NCBI GenBank assembly: GCA_019637635.1
Contig: JAHBVI010000002.1
Span: 62,001-126,000 of the forward strand
DNA: 64,000 nucleotides
Direction: 5' to 3'
Origin: Anaerolineae bacterium
Lineage (GTDB): Bacteria; Chloroflexota; Anaerolineae; Promineifilales; Promineifilaceae
Shown: in pieces, positions 9,073-16,665 of the stretch
Position numbering within the stretch: the first letter of the stretch is position 1
Layout of the letters: each line of letters starts with the position of its first letter
Position numbers and translations under genes: made by a program
Notes under the pieces: model-generated
The model's database searches: none
Told to the model about the DNA's origin: nothing
The model's input: the letters and a program-made list of their open reading frames with translations, nothing else

Positions 9073-10830
9073 GGTCTCCACTAGATTCGTAAATTCTTCT
9101 TGATCCCGTAGCTGCAAATCATAAATCTGCCGGTAAAGGCCGTCTTGGGCCAGCAGTTCGGCGTGGGTACCGCGCTGGACGATGCGCCCTTTGTCCAGCA
9201 CCAGGATGCAGTCGGCGTGTTTCAACGTCAGCAGCCGTTGGGCAATGATGAAGGTGGTGCGCCCGGTCATTAGCTCTTGCAATGCTTCCTGGATGAGATG
9301 TTCCGTTTCCGTGTCCACGCTGCTGGTGGAGTCATCCAGGATGAGAATGCGCGGGTCTACCAGCAGGGCACGGGCGATGGCTATGCGCTGCCGCTGCCCG
9401 CCGCTGAGGGTGACGCCCCGTTCGCCCACCCGCGTCTCGTAGCCATCGGCAAAACCGGTGATGAAGTCGTGGGCGCGGGCCGCTTTGGCGGCGGCGACAA
9501 TTTCGTCCATAGAGGCATCGGCACGGCCGTAGGCGATATTCTGGGCAATGCTGGCGCTGAAAATAAACGGCTCTTGCAGCACAATGCCAAAGTGGCGGCG
9601 CAACGATTTCACTTGCAGGTCCCGCACGTCACGGCCGTCAATGAGGACACGGCCGTCGGTCACATCATAAAAACGGGGAATCAGGCTGGTCACCGTGGAC
9701 TTGCCCGAACCGGTGGGGCCAATCAGGGCAAAACGCTGCCCCGGTTCCACATGGAACGAAATGTCATGCAGCACCGCCCGCTCCCGGGCATAGGCAAAAC
9801 TGACGTGTTCAAACGTCACTGCCCCTATACAGTCATCCAGCGGCGCTGCTTCTGAACTGTCCACAATTTCGGTGGGTTTATCAATAATCTCAAACACCCG
9901 GCGCGAGCTGGCCCCGGCTGTGGCTGCCAGGTTCACCAGAAAACCCAACCGCTGCACCGGCTGCCCCAGCATCAACACATAAGAGATCAGGGCAAACAGC
10001 GCCCCCACCGTAATCGTACCCTCCAGGGCCATCGGCCCGCCAAACCATAGCAGCAAGAAGATGCTCAGCGCCACCAAAAAGGTGAAAAAAGGCCAGTTGT
10101 TGGCCCACGTTTTAATCAGACCATACCGTTTCTCAAACCATTCGGTGTTGGCGGCATCAAATTTGGCCAGCTCGTGCGGCTCGCGGGCAAACGCTTTGAC
10201 CACGTGAATGCCGGTCATGCTCTCCTGCATCACCGCCGAGAGCACGCCCATCTGCTCCTGAATCTTCTTAAACATCGGCTCCACCACATTGCCAAAACGC
10301 ACGGCCGCGCCAATAAGCACCACCAGCGGCCCCAGGGCGATCAGCGCCAGGGGCACCGATTCCCAAAACATGGCGGCAATGACCCCAGCCATGAGCAAAA
10401 TGACGGAGACGAGACCTTCCAGGCCAATGCCCACAAATTGTTCCGTCTCGCCAATGTCGCTGGTAGCCCGGCTCATCAAGTCGCCGGTGTGCGCCTGGTC
10501 GTGGAAGGCAAAGGGGAGGTGCTGCACGGCGTCGTAAAAGTGGCGGCGTAAATCGTAGGCCACACGATGGGTGAGCCATTCGGCGTAAAACAACTGCACG
10601 TAACCGACAATGGCGCGCAGCAGGGCAATGCCCAAAATGACGCCGCCGGCCACATACAGGGCGCGGGCGTTATCCGCCGCCAGCCCTTCGTCAATGGCCT
10701 GTTTGATGATTTGGGGCACGATCAGGTTAAAGCCGGTAGCCAGCAGCATGGCGCTGTAGGTGAGGAGGAGTTGTTTCCAGTACGGCCGTAGATACCCCAA
10801 CAATCGCCGATACACAAAATCTTGTTTCAT
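9064..10830 (-). CDS. ABC exporter half-transporter with degenerate ATP site
   Basis: 588 residues. Six transmembrane helices cover about 20-300, followed by a nucleotide-binding domain with Walker A GPTGSGKST (about 372) and intact signature LSGGQRQR (about 472). Walker B reads ILILDDSTSSVD, with Asp for the catalytic Glu, and the switch His is Gln (IIAQRLLT, about 528). These two changes mark the degenerate site of heterodimeric exporters. The partner gene at 6118 keeps Glu and His but has an altered signature, so the pair should form one working and one degenerate site. The last codons and the stop fall in the 9040-9072 hairpin. Confidence 0.93.
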   Translation of the reverse strand: MKQDFVYRRLLGYLRPYWKQLLLTYSAMLLATGFNLIVPQIIKQAIDEGLAADNARALYVAGGVILGIALLRAIVGYVQLFYAEWLTHRVAYDLRRHFYDAVQHLPFAFHDQAHTGDLMSRATSDIGETEQFVGIGLEGLVSVILLMAGVIAAMFWESVPLALIALGPLVVLIGAAVRFGNVVEPMFKKIQEQMGVLSAVMQESMTGIHVVKAFAREPHELAKFDAANTEWFEKRYGLIKTWANNWPFFTFLVALSIFLLLWFGGPMALEGTITVGALFALISYVLMLGQPVQRLGFLVNLAATAGASSRRVFEIIDKPTEIVDSSEAAPLDDCIGAVTFEHVSFAYARERAVLHDISFHVEPGQRFALIGPTGSGKSTVTSLIPRFYDVTDGRVLIDGRDVRDLQVKSLRRHFGIVLQEPFIFSASIAQNIAYGRADASMDEIVAAAKAARAHDFITGFADGYETRVGERGVTLSGGQRQRIAIARALLVDPRILILDDSTSSVDTETEHLIQEALQELMTGRTTFIIAQRLLTLKHADCILVLDKGRIVQRGTHAELLAQDGLYRQIYDLQLRDQEEFTNLVETRP

Positions 10831-10974
10831 AAGCTACCCTGATATTAGATAATTATCTAGTGAACGGAGAGTCTACCTCGAAGCGGGTGATATGTCCAAT
10901 TGTGACGGCCGTTAACAAATCTCGCTACTTTTTGATGGATAATCAAAATTTTTGGCATAAAATCAAAATTATTG

Positions 10975-11003
10975 TTGACAGCGCCAAAATTTTTGTGTAT
11001 AGT
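10975..11003 (+). promoter_or_regulatory. Consensus sigma-70 promoter for the DUF2089 operon
   Basis: TTGACA (10975-10980), a 17-nt spacer and TATAGT (10998-11003). AT-rich AAAATTT tracts lie upstream, resembling an UP element. Transcription would start near 11010, just before the 11025-11057 hairpin, and run into the DUF2089 gene. Confidence 0.75.
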
Positions 11004-11024
11004 GCCCACATATTTGACGGACGG

Positions 11025-11057
11025 AGACCCTAAGGGTTTCAAAAACCCTTAGGGTCT
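11025..11057. repeat. Hairpin element copy 2, in the DUF2089 5' leader
   Basis: Identical over 33 nt to 9040-9072. It sits between the promoter and the ribosome binding site of the gene at 11080, so it would form a strong stem in the 5' leader about 22 nt before the start codon. Confidence 0.9.
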
Positions 11058-11079
11058 GGGAAACCGAGAAAAGGAACCC

Positions 11080-11472
11080 ATGCGTAAACTCCTGGAAATG
11101 TGCCCGGCCTGCGCGGGCGAACTGATTGTGACCCAACAAACCTGTGTGCAGTGTGGCACCAGTGTTATTGGTGAATTTCAGCCGACTATCTTTTCTCGCC
11201 TCTCGCCAGAAAACCTGGCCTTCCTGGAAGTTTTTATCAAAAACAAGGGAAATGTGAAGGAGATGGAGCGAGAACTAGGCGAGTCGTACTGGGCCATTCG
11301 CAATCGGATCAATGAGGTTATTGAGCAGTTGGGGTTGGAAAAGAAAAACGTGGAACCGGCCGAAACCCAGGCAGGTATGAGCACCCGGCGACAGGAAATT
11401 TTGGCGCAGCTTGACCGGGGCGAGATTGATGTAAATACGGCGACGGAGAGGCTGCGGGGGGTGAAGGCGTAA
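11080..11472 (+). CDS. DUF2089 family zinc-ribbon/HTH regulator
   Basis: 130 residues. The N-terminal CPAC...CVQC zinc ribbon (residues 8-29) is followed by a helix-turn-helix-like segment (FLEVFIKNKGNVKEMERELG, then SYWAIRNRINEVIEQLG), the usual DUF2089 layout. The last 30 residues (STRRQEILAQLDRGEIDVNTATERL) resemble a SHOCT/YvlB-type helical hairpin. DUF2089 genes typically sit beside bacterial membrane-stress or LiaX-like SHOCT proteins, as here. AAGGA precedes the ATG. It is likely a DNA-binding regulator of this small operon. Confidence 0.85.
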   Translation: MRKLLEMCPACAGELIVTQQTCVQCGTSVIGEFQPTIFSRLSPENLAFLEVFIKNKGNVKEMERELGESYWAIRNRINEVIEQLGLEKKNVEPAETQAGMSTRRQEILAQLDRGEIDVNTATERLRGVKA

Positions 11473-11473
11473 T

Positions 11474-11523
11474 CCGTGAGCCGTAATTCGTGAGCCGTGA
11501 GCCGTGAGCCGTGAGCGGTGGGC
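11474..11523. repeat. GTGAGCC heptamer tandem repeat
   Basis: Several copies of a CGTGAGC/CGTAATTC-like 7-mer run in tandem right after the DUF2089 stop, before the next gene. It belongs to the same family as the repeats at 16.6, 28.99 and 30.9 kb. Confidence 0.75.
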
Positions 11524-11605
11524 GGCATTCTCAATTGATCAGGTAAGTGAATAAGGGCAGGCAACGGCCGTCGCGCCGTCGCTGCCCGCTGCAAGGAGAA
11601 AACTA

Positions 11606-12721
11606 ATGAACGATGAACGTAAAATGATTTTGACCATGTTGGCCGAAGGGAAAATCACCGCAGATGAAGCCAGCGCTTTGCTCGATGCGTTGGAAGTTAG
11701 CGAAAGCGCTTCTGCCGGGCCAGGCTTTCCACCCCTGCCGCCGATGCCGCGTATGCCCCGTCTACCGCGTATGCCCACCATGCCGATTATGCCCCCCATG
11801 CCGGGCCATGCCGGGCATCCCCGGCACGGCCGTCATCCCTTTATCAGTGACGCCTACGCCCAGGCCATGGCCGAGGCCGGGCTGGGTGATTTGCGCGATG
11901 ATAAATTACACCAACTGCAAACCCACCACGTCTCGCCGGAATACGTGCGGAGGCTGCGCGAAATGGGTTTCACCGACCTGAGTGTGGATGATGTGGTGCA
12001 GTTGAACATTCACCACGTGCGCCCGGATTACATTCAAGCCATGCGCGATTTGGGTGTCCATTTTGATGTGGATGACCTGGTGCAGCTAGGTATTCATCAC
12101 GTGCGCCCGGAATTTGTGCGCGAAATGCAGGAATTGAAATTGGGCGACCTGACGGTGGATGACCTGGTGCAATTGGGCATCCACAATGTGCGCCCGGCGT
12201 TGGTTCGTGAAGTTCGGGAGTTGGGGCTGACCGACCTGACAGTGGATGACGTGGTGCAATTGGGCATTCACAATATCCAGCCGGAGACGGTACACGAACT
12301 GCGCAAATTGGGATTTAAGGAATATGACGTAGACCAGATTGTGCAGTTAGGGATTCATGGGGTACGGCCGTCCTTCATCCAACAACTGCACCAGATGGGT
12401 TATACCGATTTGAGCCTGGACGATATGGTCACCTTTAGCATTCACAACGTCACGGCCGAATTCATCAAGGAAATGCGCGGTTTTGGCTTTAAGGGGTTGG
12501 ACGCCGACACGCTGGTAGAGATGCGTATCCACAACGTCACCCCCGATTTCGCCGCTGCCATTCATGCCCTGCTGCCGGACGTGACCCCAGAGCAGTTGGT
12601 GGAAATGCGCATTCATGGCCTTTCCGCCAAACGCGCCGCCAAAGCCAAAGAAGCGTTGGGCGACGACTTTTCCGCCGAGGAGCTGATTGGCTGGCAGATA
12701 CATGGTGAACCGGTCTGGTAA
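11606..12721 (+). CDS. SHOCT-like protein with ten IHxV-type tandem repeats
   Basis: 371 residues with AAGGAG before the ATG. Residues 1-33 (RKMILTMLAEGKITADEASALLDAL) are a YvlB/LiaX-like SHOCT helical hairpin. Residues 35-75 are a Pro/Met-rich linker with repeated PRMP/PPMP units. From about 85 to the end there are ten repeats of 28-29 residues with consensus (V/L)DDLVQLGIHNVRPxFVREMRELGF. The IHxV anchor occurs ten times, the last truncated at IHGEPVW. There is no membrane segment or signal peptide. Similar IHGVTP repeats occur in some BlaR1/M56-associated proteins; a scaffold or protein-binding solenoid is inferred. It is coupled with DUF2089. Confidence 0.8.
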   Translation: MNDERKMILTMLAEGKITADEASALLDALEVSESASAGPGFPPLPPMPRMPRLPRMPTMPIMPPMPGHAGHPRHGRHPFISDAYAQAMAEAGLGDLRDDKLHQLQTHHVSPEYVRRLREMGFTDLSVDDVVQLNIHHVRPDYIQAMRDLGVHFDVDDLVQLGIHHVRPEFVREMQELKLGDLTVDDLVQLGIHNVRPALVREVRELGLTDLTVDDVVQLGIHNIQPETVHELRKLGFKEYDVDQIVQLGIHGVRPSFIQQLHQMGYTDLSLDDMVTFSIHNVTAEFIKEMRGFGFKGLDADTLVEMRIHNVTPDFAAAIHALLPDVTPEQLVEMRIHGLSAKRAAKAKEALGDDFSAEELIGWQIHGEPVW

Positions 12722-12885
12722 GCCGTGAGCCGTGAATCGTTGCCCGAATTGTTGTAGGCTCACCGCAATGCAAAATTTTGCCTGGTTCATAAGACAGGAC
12801 TAGTCCTTTACAAATCACCTGCAATTGTCATTCCGAGCGTAGTCTTCGGAGCGAGGAATCCTTCTATTCGACCAGCTTTGTACTT
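12722..12885. other. Short intergenic region between convergent genes
   Basis: It holds a remnant GTGAGCC/GTGAATC heptamer pair just after 12721 and an ATTCCGAGCG...GCGAGGAAT dispersed-repeat-like motif near 12831-12861. No gene or clear terminator is seen. Confidence 0.4.
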
Positions 12886-14129
12886 TCAGGCGATGGCGTA
12901 CAGGCACTTCAAGTACGCGCCTTCCGGGAAGCTGATGGGATGATCCAGGGGATGGCCGGTGCGTTCGATTTCTTGCAACGGCCGTCCCGCTTTCACCGCC
13001 GCCTGATGAATGGTTTGAAAAAAGTGGTCGGCCGCCACCTGGCCGGAGCAAGAGGCCATCACCAGCACACCGCCGGGATTGAGTACACCCGAACCAAGCC
13101 GCGCCAGACGGCGCCGTAAGCGGTTAGCGCCCGTTCCACCTCATCTTGCCGCTTGGCAAAAGCGGGTGGGTCAATCACCACCACGTCAAAGGTGCGCCGG
13201 GTATCGCGCAACTGCCGCAAGACTTGAAAGGCATCCCCTACCAACACTTCGTGGTCACAGGCGGTGACGGCCGTGTCGTCCTGATTGTGCTTGAAGTTGC
13301 GCAGCGCCGCCGCCAGCGCCGGCTGGCTCAGGTCGGTGCTGATCACCCGGCTGGCCCCGCCCCGCGCCGCATAAAGTGAAAAGCCGCCGGTATAAGCAAA
13401 CAGATTGAGTACCCGTTTCCCGGCAGCCAGTTGTTCTACTCTGGCCCGATTCTCGCGCTGATCCAGAAAAAAGCCGGTCTTTTGACCGTGCCTCACATCC
13501 ACCTCAAAGCGCAGCCCGTTTTCCCGGAAGATGACCGGCTCTTTGAGCGGCTCCCCGGCCAACAACTGCCCATTTTCCAGCCCATATAAATGCTCCGGGT
13601 AGCGTTGGGCAAACCGGCTAAGGCGCAGGATGATGCGGCGAGCGGGCTGCACGGCCGTTACCCCCTCCAACACCTGTACCAGATGCGGCAGCCAGGCGGT
13701 GGTATACAGTTTCACCACCATCGTCTGGTCGTACCGATCAATCACCAGCCCCGGCAGGCCATCGTTTTCGCCGTGAATCAGGCGGTAGCCGGTGGTGTCA
13801 GTGGTGGCGAGGGAGGCGCGGCGGGCTACGGCCGTGGCCACCCTGGCCGCAAACCAATCGGCGTCAATGGTCGCCGGCTCGCCGGCCTGCAAGAGGCGCA
13901 CGCGAATGGGGGAATGGGGATCATACAAACCCACCGCCAGGAAACGGCGTTTCCGGTCAAAAACTACCGCCAGGTCGCCTGGTTTCCCGGCAAAACTTTG
14001 GCGGCGAATGGCCTCGGCAAAGAGCCAGGGATGCCCGGCGCGCACGGCCCGTTCGGCCGCCGGGCTGACGTGCAGGCTAATGCGCCGTTCGGCGGGTGCG
14101 GGCAAGTCAAGGGTGGGGTGCAAGGTCAA
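12886..14129 (-). pseudogene. rlmI: RlmI-like 23S rRNA (cytosine-C5) methyltransferase, frameshifted
   Basis: The protein starts at a TTG (14129) that overlaps the upstream reductase stop as TTGA. It has a PUA domain (about 10-90) and a Rossmann methyltransferase domain with LNLFAYTGGFSLYAARGG, VISTDLS and DPPAF, typical of RlmI/RlmK-type enzymes. Normal reading ends at 13059, but the expected C-terminus (RRLARLGSGVLNPGG, then VMASCSG with the catalytic-type Cys, to KCLYAIA) continues in another frame to 12886. The frames cross near 13113-13116, so one base is missing or two are extra. It is either a real disrupting mutation or an assembly error; the rest is intact, which slightly favours an error. 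Confidence 0.8.
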
Positions 14130-15106
14130 TAGGGGCCGCGAATGTGGTCGTGGACGTTTGCCTGGTAGAAGGCGGCCAATTGCTGGTGCAGTTCGGGCGA
14201 GAGGGGTGGCAGTTGGGACACGGCCGTGTTCGCGGCCACCTGGCTGACTTTTGTTGCTCCGGTAATAATGGTCGTCACCGCCGGAAAGTCTAAAATCCAG
14301 CGTTGGGCAAACTGAGCCATCGTCATGCCATCAGGAACCATCGCTTTCAGTTCATCGGCTAAATCCACGCCGAGAGCAAAAGGCAGCCCGGCGAAGGTCT
14401 CCCCCACGTTGAAGGAGCCACCATCCCGATTGTAATGACGATGGTCGCTGGCGGCAAAGGTGGTGTCTTTGGTGAACTTCCCCGCCAGCAGCCCGGAAGC
14501 CAGCGGCAGCCGGACGATGAGGGCTACCCCTTGTTGCCGGGCTTTGTCAAAGAGGGTGGCGATTGGTTTTTGGCGGAAGATGTTGAAGATGATTTGCAGG
14601 GAAGCCAATCCTTCTTGTTCCAGACAAATGAGGGCTTCTTCCATAGATTCCACGCTGACGCCAAACCGTTTGATCTTGCCTTCTTGTTTCAGGCGGCGCA
14701 AATGCTCAAAGACCTCACCGCGCTGCAATTCAGCGGTGGGGATACAGTGGAGTTGGGTCAGGTCTAGCGCCTCCACTTGCAGGCGGCGCAGCGAGGCTTC
14801 GGTGTGTTGGCGCATAGCGGCGTAGGTGAAGTTTTCCGGCCAACCCGGTTCCCCGGCGCGGCCTAATTTGGTAGCCACAAAGATATTGGCCTGGCTCTGG
14901 CGCAAAAATTGGGCAATGCGTTGTTCGCTCAGCCCGCCGCCATAAACGTCGGCGGTGTCAAAAAAGGTGACACCCTGAGCGACGGCCGTTTCCATGATTT
15001 GCACGGCCGTGCGATCATCCACCGCGCCCCAATCGCCACCCAACTGCCAGGTGCCCAGGCCAATTTCGGATACGGCCGTTGTTTCATCAAATTGTCTCTG
15101 TTTCAT
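14126..15106 (-). CDS. Aldo/keto reductase
   Basis: 326 residues from the ATG at 15106, preceded by GGAGACAAT. An NADPH-dependent AKR TIM barrel: GLGTWQLGG at the N-terminus, catalytic Asp-Tyr in FFDTADVYGGGLSE, Lys in VATKLGR and His in LTQLHCIP. The C-terminal NADP segment IITGATKVSQVAANT corresponds to the usual IPGxxxxxQxxxN. The open frame runs further upstream to 15280, but those residues lack family similarity. It overlaps the downstream rlmI-like gene by 4 nt (TTGA), implying translational coupling. Confidence 0.93.
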   Translation of the reverse strand: MKQRQFDETTAVSEIGLGTWQLGGDWGAVDDRTAVQIMETAVAQGVTFFDTADVYGGGLSEQRIAQFLRQSQANIFVATKLGRAGEPGWPENFTYAAMRQHTEASLRRLQVEALDLTQLHCIPTAELQRGEVFEHLRRLKQEGKIKRFGVSVESMEEALICLEQEGLASLQIIFNIFRQKPIATLFDKARQQGVALIVRLPLASGLLAGKFTKDTTFAASDHRHYNRDGGSFNVGETFAGLPFALGVDLADELKAMVPDGMTMAQFAQRWILDFPAVTTIITGATKVSQVAANTAVSQLPPLSPELHQQLAAFYQANVHDHIRGPY

Positions 15107-15305
15107 CGGTAATTGTCTCCTGGTCGTTTTGGTTGAATGATACCCCACACGGACTATAATTACACTCGCTTGTGGACGTAGGGTGACAGCAGTTGGGGTA
15201 TCATAATTGTGCATGAGGTTGTAGACGAAAGAATACATGACCATTGTGACATAGATGATGACGATGGCGACAAGGGGCAACTGTTTATCGGGTTAATAAG
15301 CGCCT

Positions 15306-15875
15306 ATGGCTGAGAAGAAATTGCTGATTCTGTTTGGTCCACCGGCGGTGGGCAAGATGACGGTAGGTAAAGAACTGAGCGCCTTGACGGGTATGAAGTT
15401 GTTTCACAACCACATGACCATTGAACTGGTGCTGCCCTTTTTTGAATTTGGTACGCCGCCTTATTTGCGCCTGGTGGAAACGTTCCGGCGTATGATTGTG
15501 GAAGAGGTGGCTCAAAGCGACCTGCCAGGGCTGATTTTTACTTTTGTTTGGGCGCTGAACCTGGAAAGCGACCGCCGCTATTTGCAACGTATGGCTGATA
15601 TTTTCCGGCAGCAGGGTGGCGAGATTTATTATGTGGAATTGCAGGCGACGCTTGCAGAACGATTAGCGCGGAACAAGACGGAATTTCGCCTGTCACAAAA
15701 GCCTAGTAAACAGAATGTGGTCTGGTCGGAGCAAAATTTGTTGGAATTGGACGCCAATTACCGGTTGAATTCGGATGGCGACCTGGTGGTGGATGGGCAT
15801 TATTGGAAGCTGGATAATACGCATCTGTCGCCGGAAACGGCCGCACAGCAGATTGTGGCCCATTTTGGTTGGTGA
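15306..15875 (+). CDS. P-loop kinase-like protein (shikimate kinase/AAA type)
   Basis: 189 residues with Walker A GPPAVGKMTVGKEL at 11-24, an HNHMTIEL segment resembling nucleotide or sugar kinases, and a lid-like Arg region (ERLARNKTEFR). The C-terminal LDNTHLSPETAAQQI matches small P-loop kinases of the shikimate/chloramphenicol-phosphotransferase group. It probably phosphorylates a small molecule; the substrate is unknown. It diverges from the aldo/keto reductase across a 199-bp region. Confidence 0.75.
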   Translation: MAEKKLLILFGPPAVGKMTVGKELSALTGMKLFHNHMTIELVLPFFEFGTPPYLRLVETFRRMIVEEVAQSDLPGLIFTFVWALNLESDRRYLQRMADIFRQQGGEIYYVELQATLAERLARNKTEFRLSQKPSKQNVVWSEQNLLELDANYRLNSDGDLVVDGHYWKLDNTHLSPETAAQQIVAHFGW

Positions 15876-15968
15876 TCGGCGAAGAGGTGATCCGCGAAGG
15901 GGTGCGAAGGTTTTGTCTGTGGCTCCCCGTCTCAGTATCAGGTTCGGTAGAAGTTAACGGAGGAAAAT

Positions 15969-16532
15969 ATGGCGAACGCGATGGAAAAGGGATTGTTTTT
16001 GGAGGATTTGCGGGCGAAGATTCAGGAGAATGGGGAAGCCGTGACGCTGTTCCAGGCGTTGACGCTGGCGCAGTTGCAGTGGCAGCTGGAGCCAAAAGAG
16101 TGGAATATCCTGCAATGTTTTGACCATCTGAACCTGACCCATGATTATTACACCCCGAAAATTGAGGGGGCGTTGGCAGCGCCACAACCAGCATCAAAAC
16201 GGGATGTATATGAGCCTTCGTTTTGGGGGCGCATTTACATGTATTTTTCCTTCAACCCCAAATACAGCTTTCCGGCGGCGGCGGAGATTGCCCCGGACAC
16301 GGCCGTACCCCTGGACACCACCACCTTCAGCCACTATCTCGCCCGCCAGGAAACGTTTCTTGATTTTCTGGAACGGGTGGCGGAAGTAGACCTGACCCAC
16401 ACCCGCATTCCCATCGCCAGAGGAGTGCGGTTTAACCTGGGTGACTGCCTCAAAATCCTGGCTTACCACGACGCCCTGCACATCGGCCAGGCCCGGCGCG
16501 TCCTGGCCAGTGCCAGAGAACACAACGTCTGA
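15969..16532 (+). CDS. DinB/YfiT-superfamily protein
   Basis: 187 residues with strong GGAGG before the ATG. It is a four-helix DinB fold: EWNILQCFDHLNLTHDYY near residue 40-58 (first metal His), then LARQETFLDFL and the C-terminal LAYHDALHIGQARRV, with two more potential metal His residues. DinB/YfiT proteins are metal-dependent thiol transferases or stress hydrolases, many with unknown substrate. It follows the P-loop gene by 93 bp and may share its transcript. Confidence 0.85.
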   Translation: MANAMEKGLFLEDLRAKIQENGEAVTLFQALTLAQLQWQLEPKEWNILQCFDHLNLTHDYYTPKIEGALAAPQPASKRDVYEPSFWGRIYMYFSFNPKYSFPAAAEIAPDTAVPLDTTTFSHYLARQETFLDFLERVAEVDLTHTRIPIARGVRFNLGDCLKILAYHDALHIGQARRVLASAREHNV

Positions 16533-16562
16533 CGTCATGTGGCGCGGTCAAAGACCGGCCAC

Positions 16563-16665
16563 AGCATTTGCTCACTGCCCACCGCTTACTGCCCACCGCT
16601 CACTGCCCACCGCTCACTGCCCACCGCTCACTGCCCACCACTCACTGCCCACCACTCACCTCAAA
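16563..16665. repeat. CTGCCCACCGCTCA 14-mer tandem array
   Basis: About six to seven copies of a 14-nt unit made of two related heptamers (minus strand: GTGAGCG GTGGGCA). The array runs into the 3' end of the minus-strand gene at 16642 and encodes its last residues SGGQ and stop. Confidence 0.9.

Noticed and set aside
15107..15280. N-terminal extension of the aldo/keto reductase
   Set aside because: The 58 extra residues lack family similarity, and the ATG at 15106 has a good ribosome binding site.
16563..16665. Tandem repeats considered as a CRISPR array
   Set aside because: Units are 14 nt and directly tandem with no spacers, and no cas genes are in the window.
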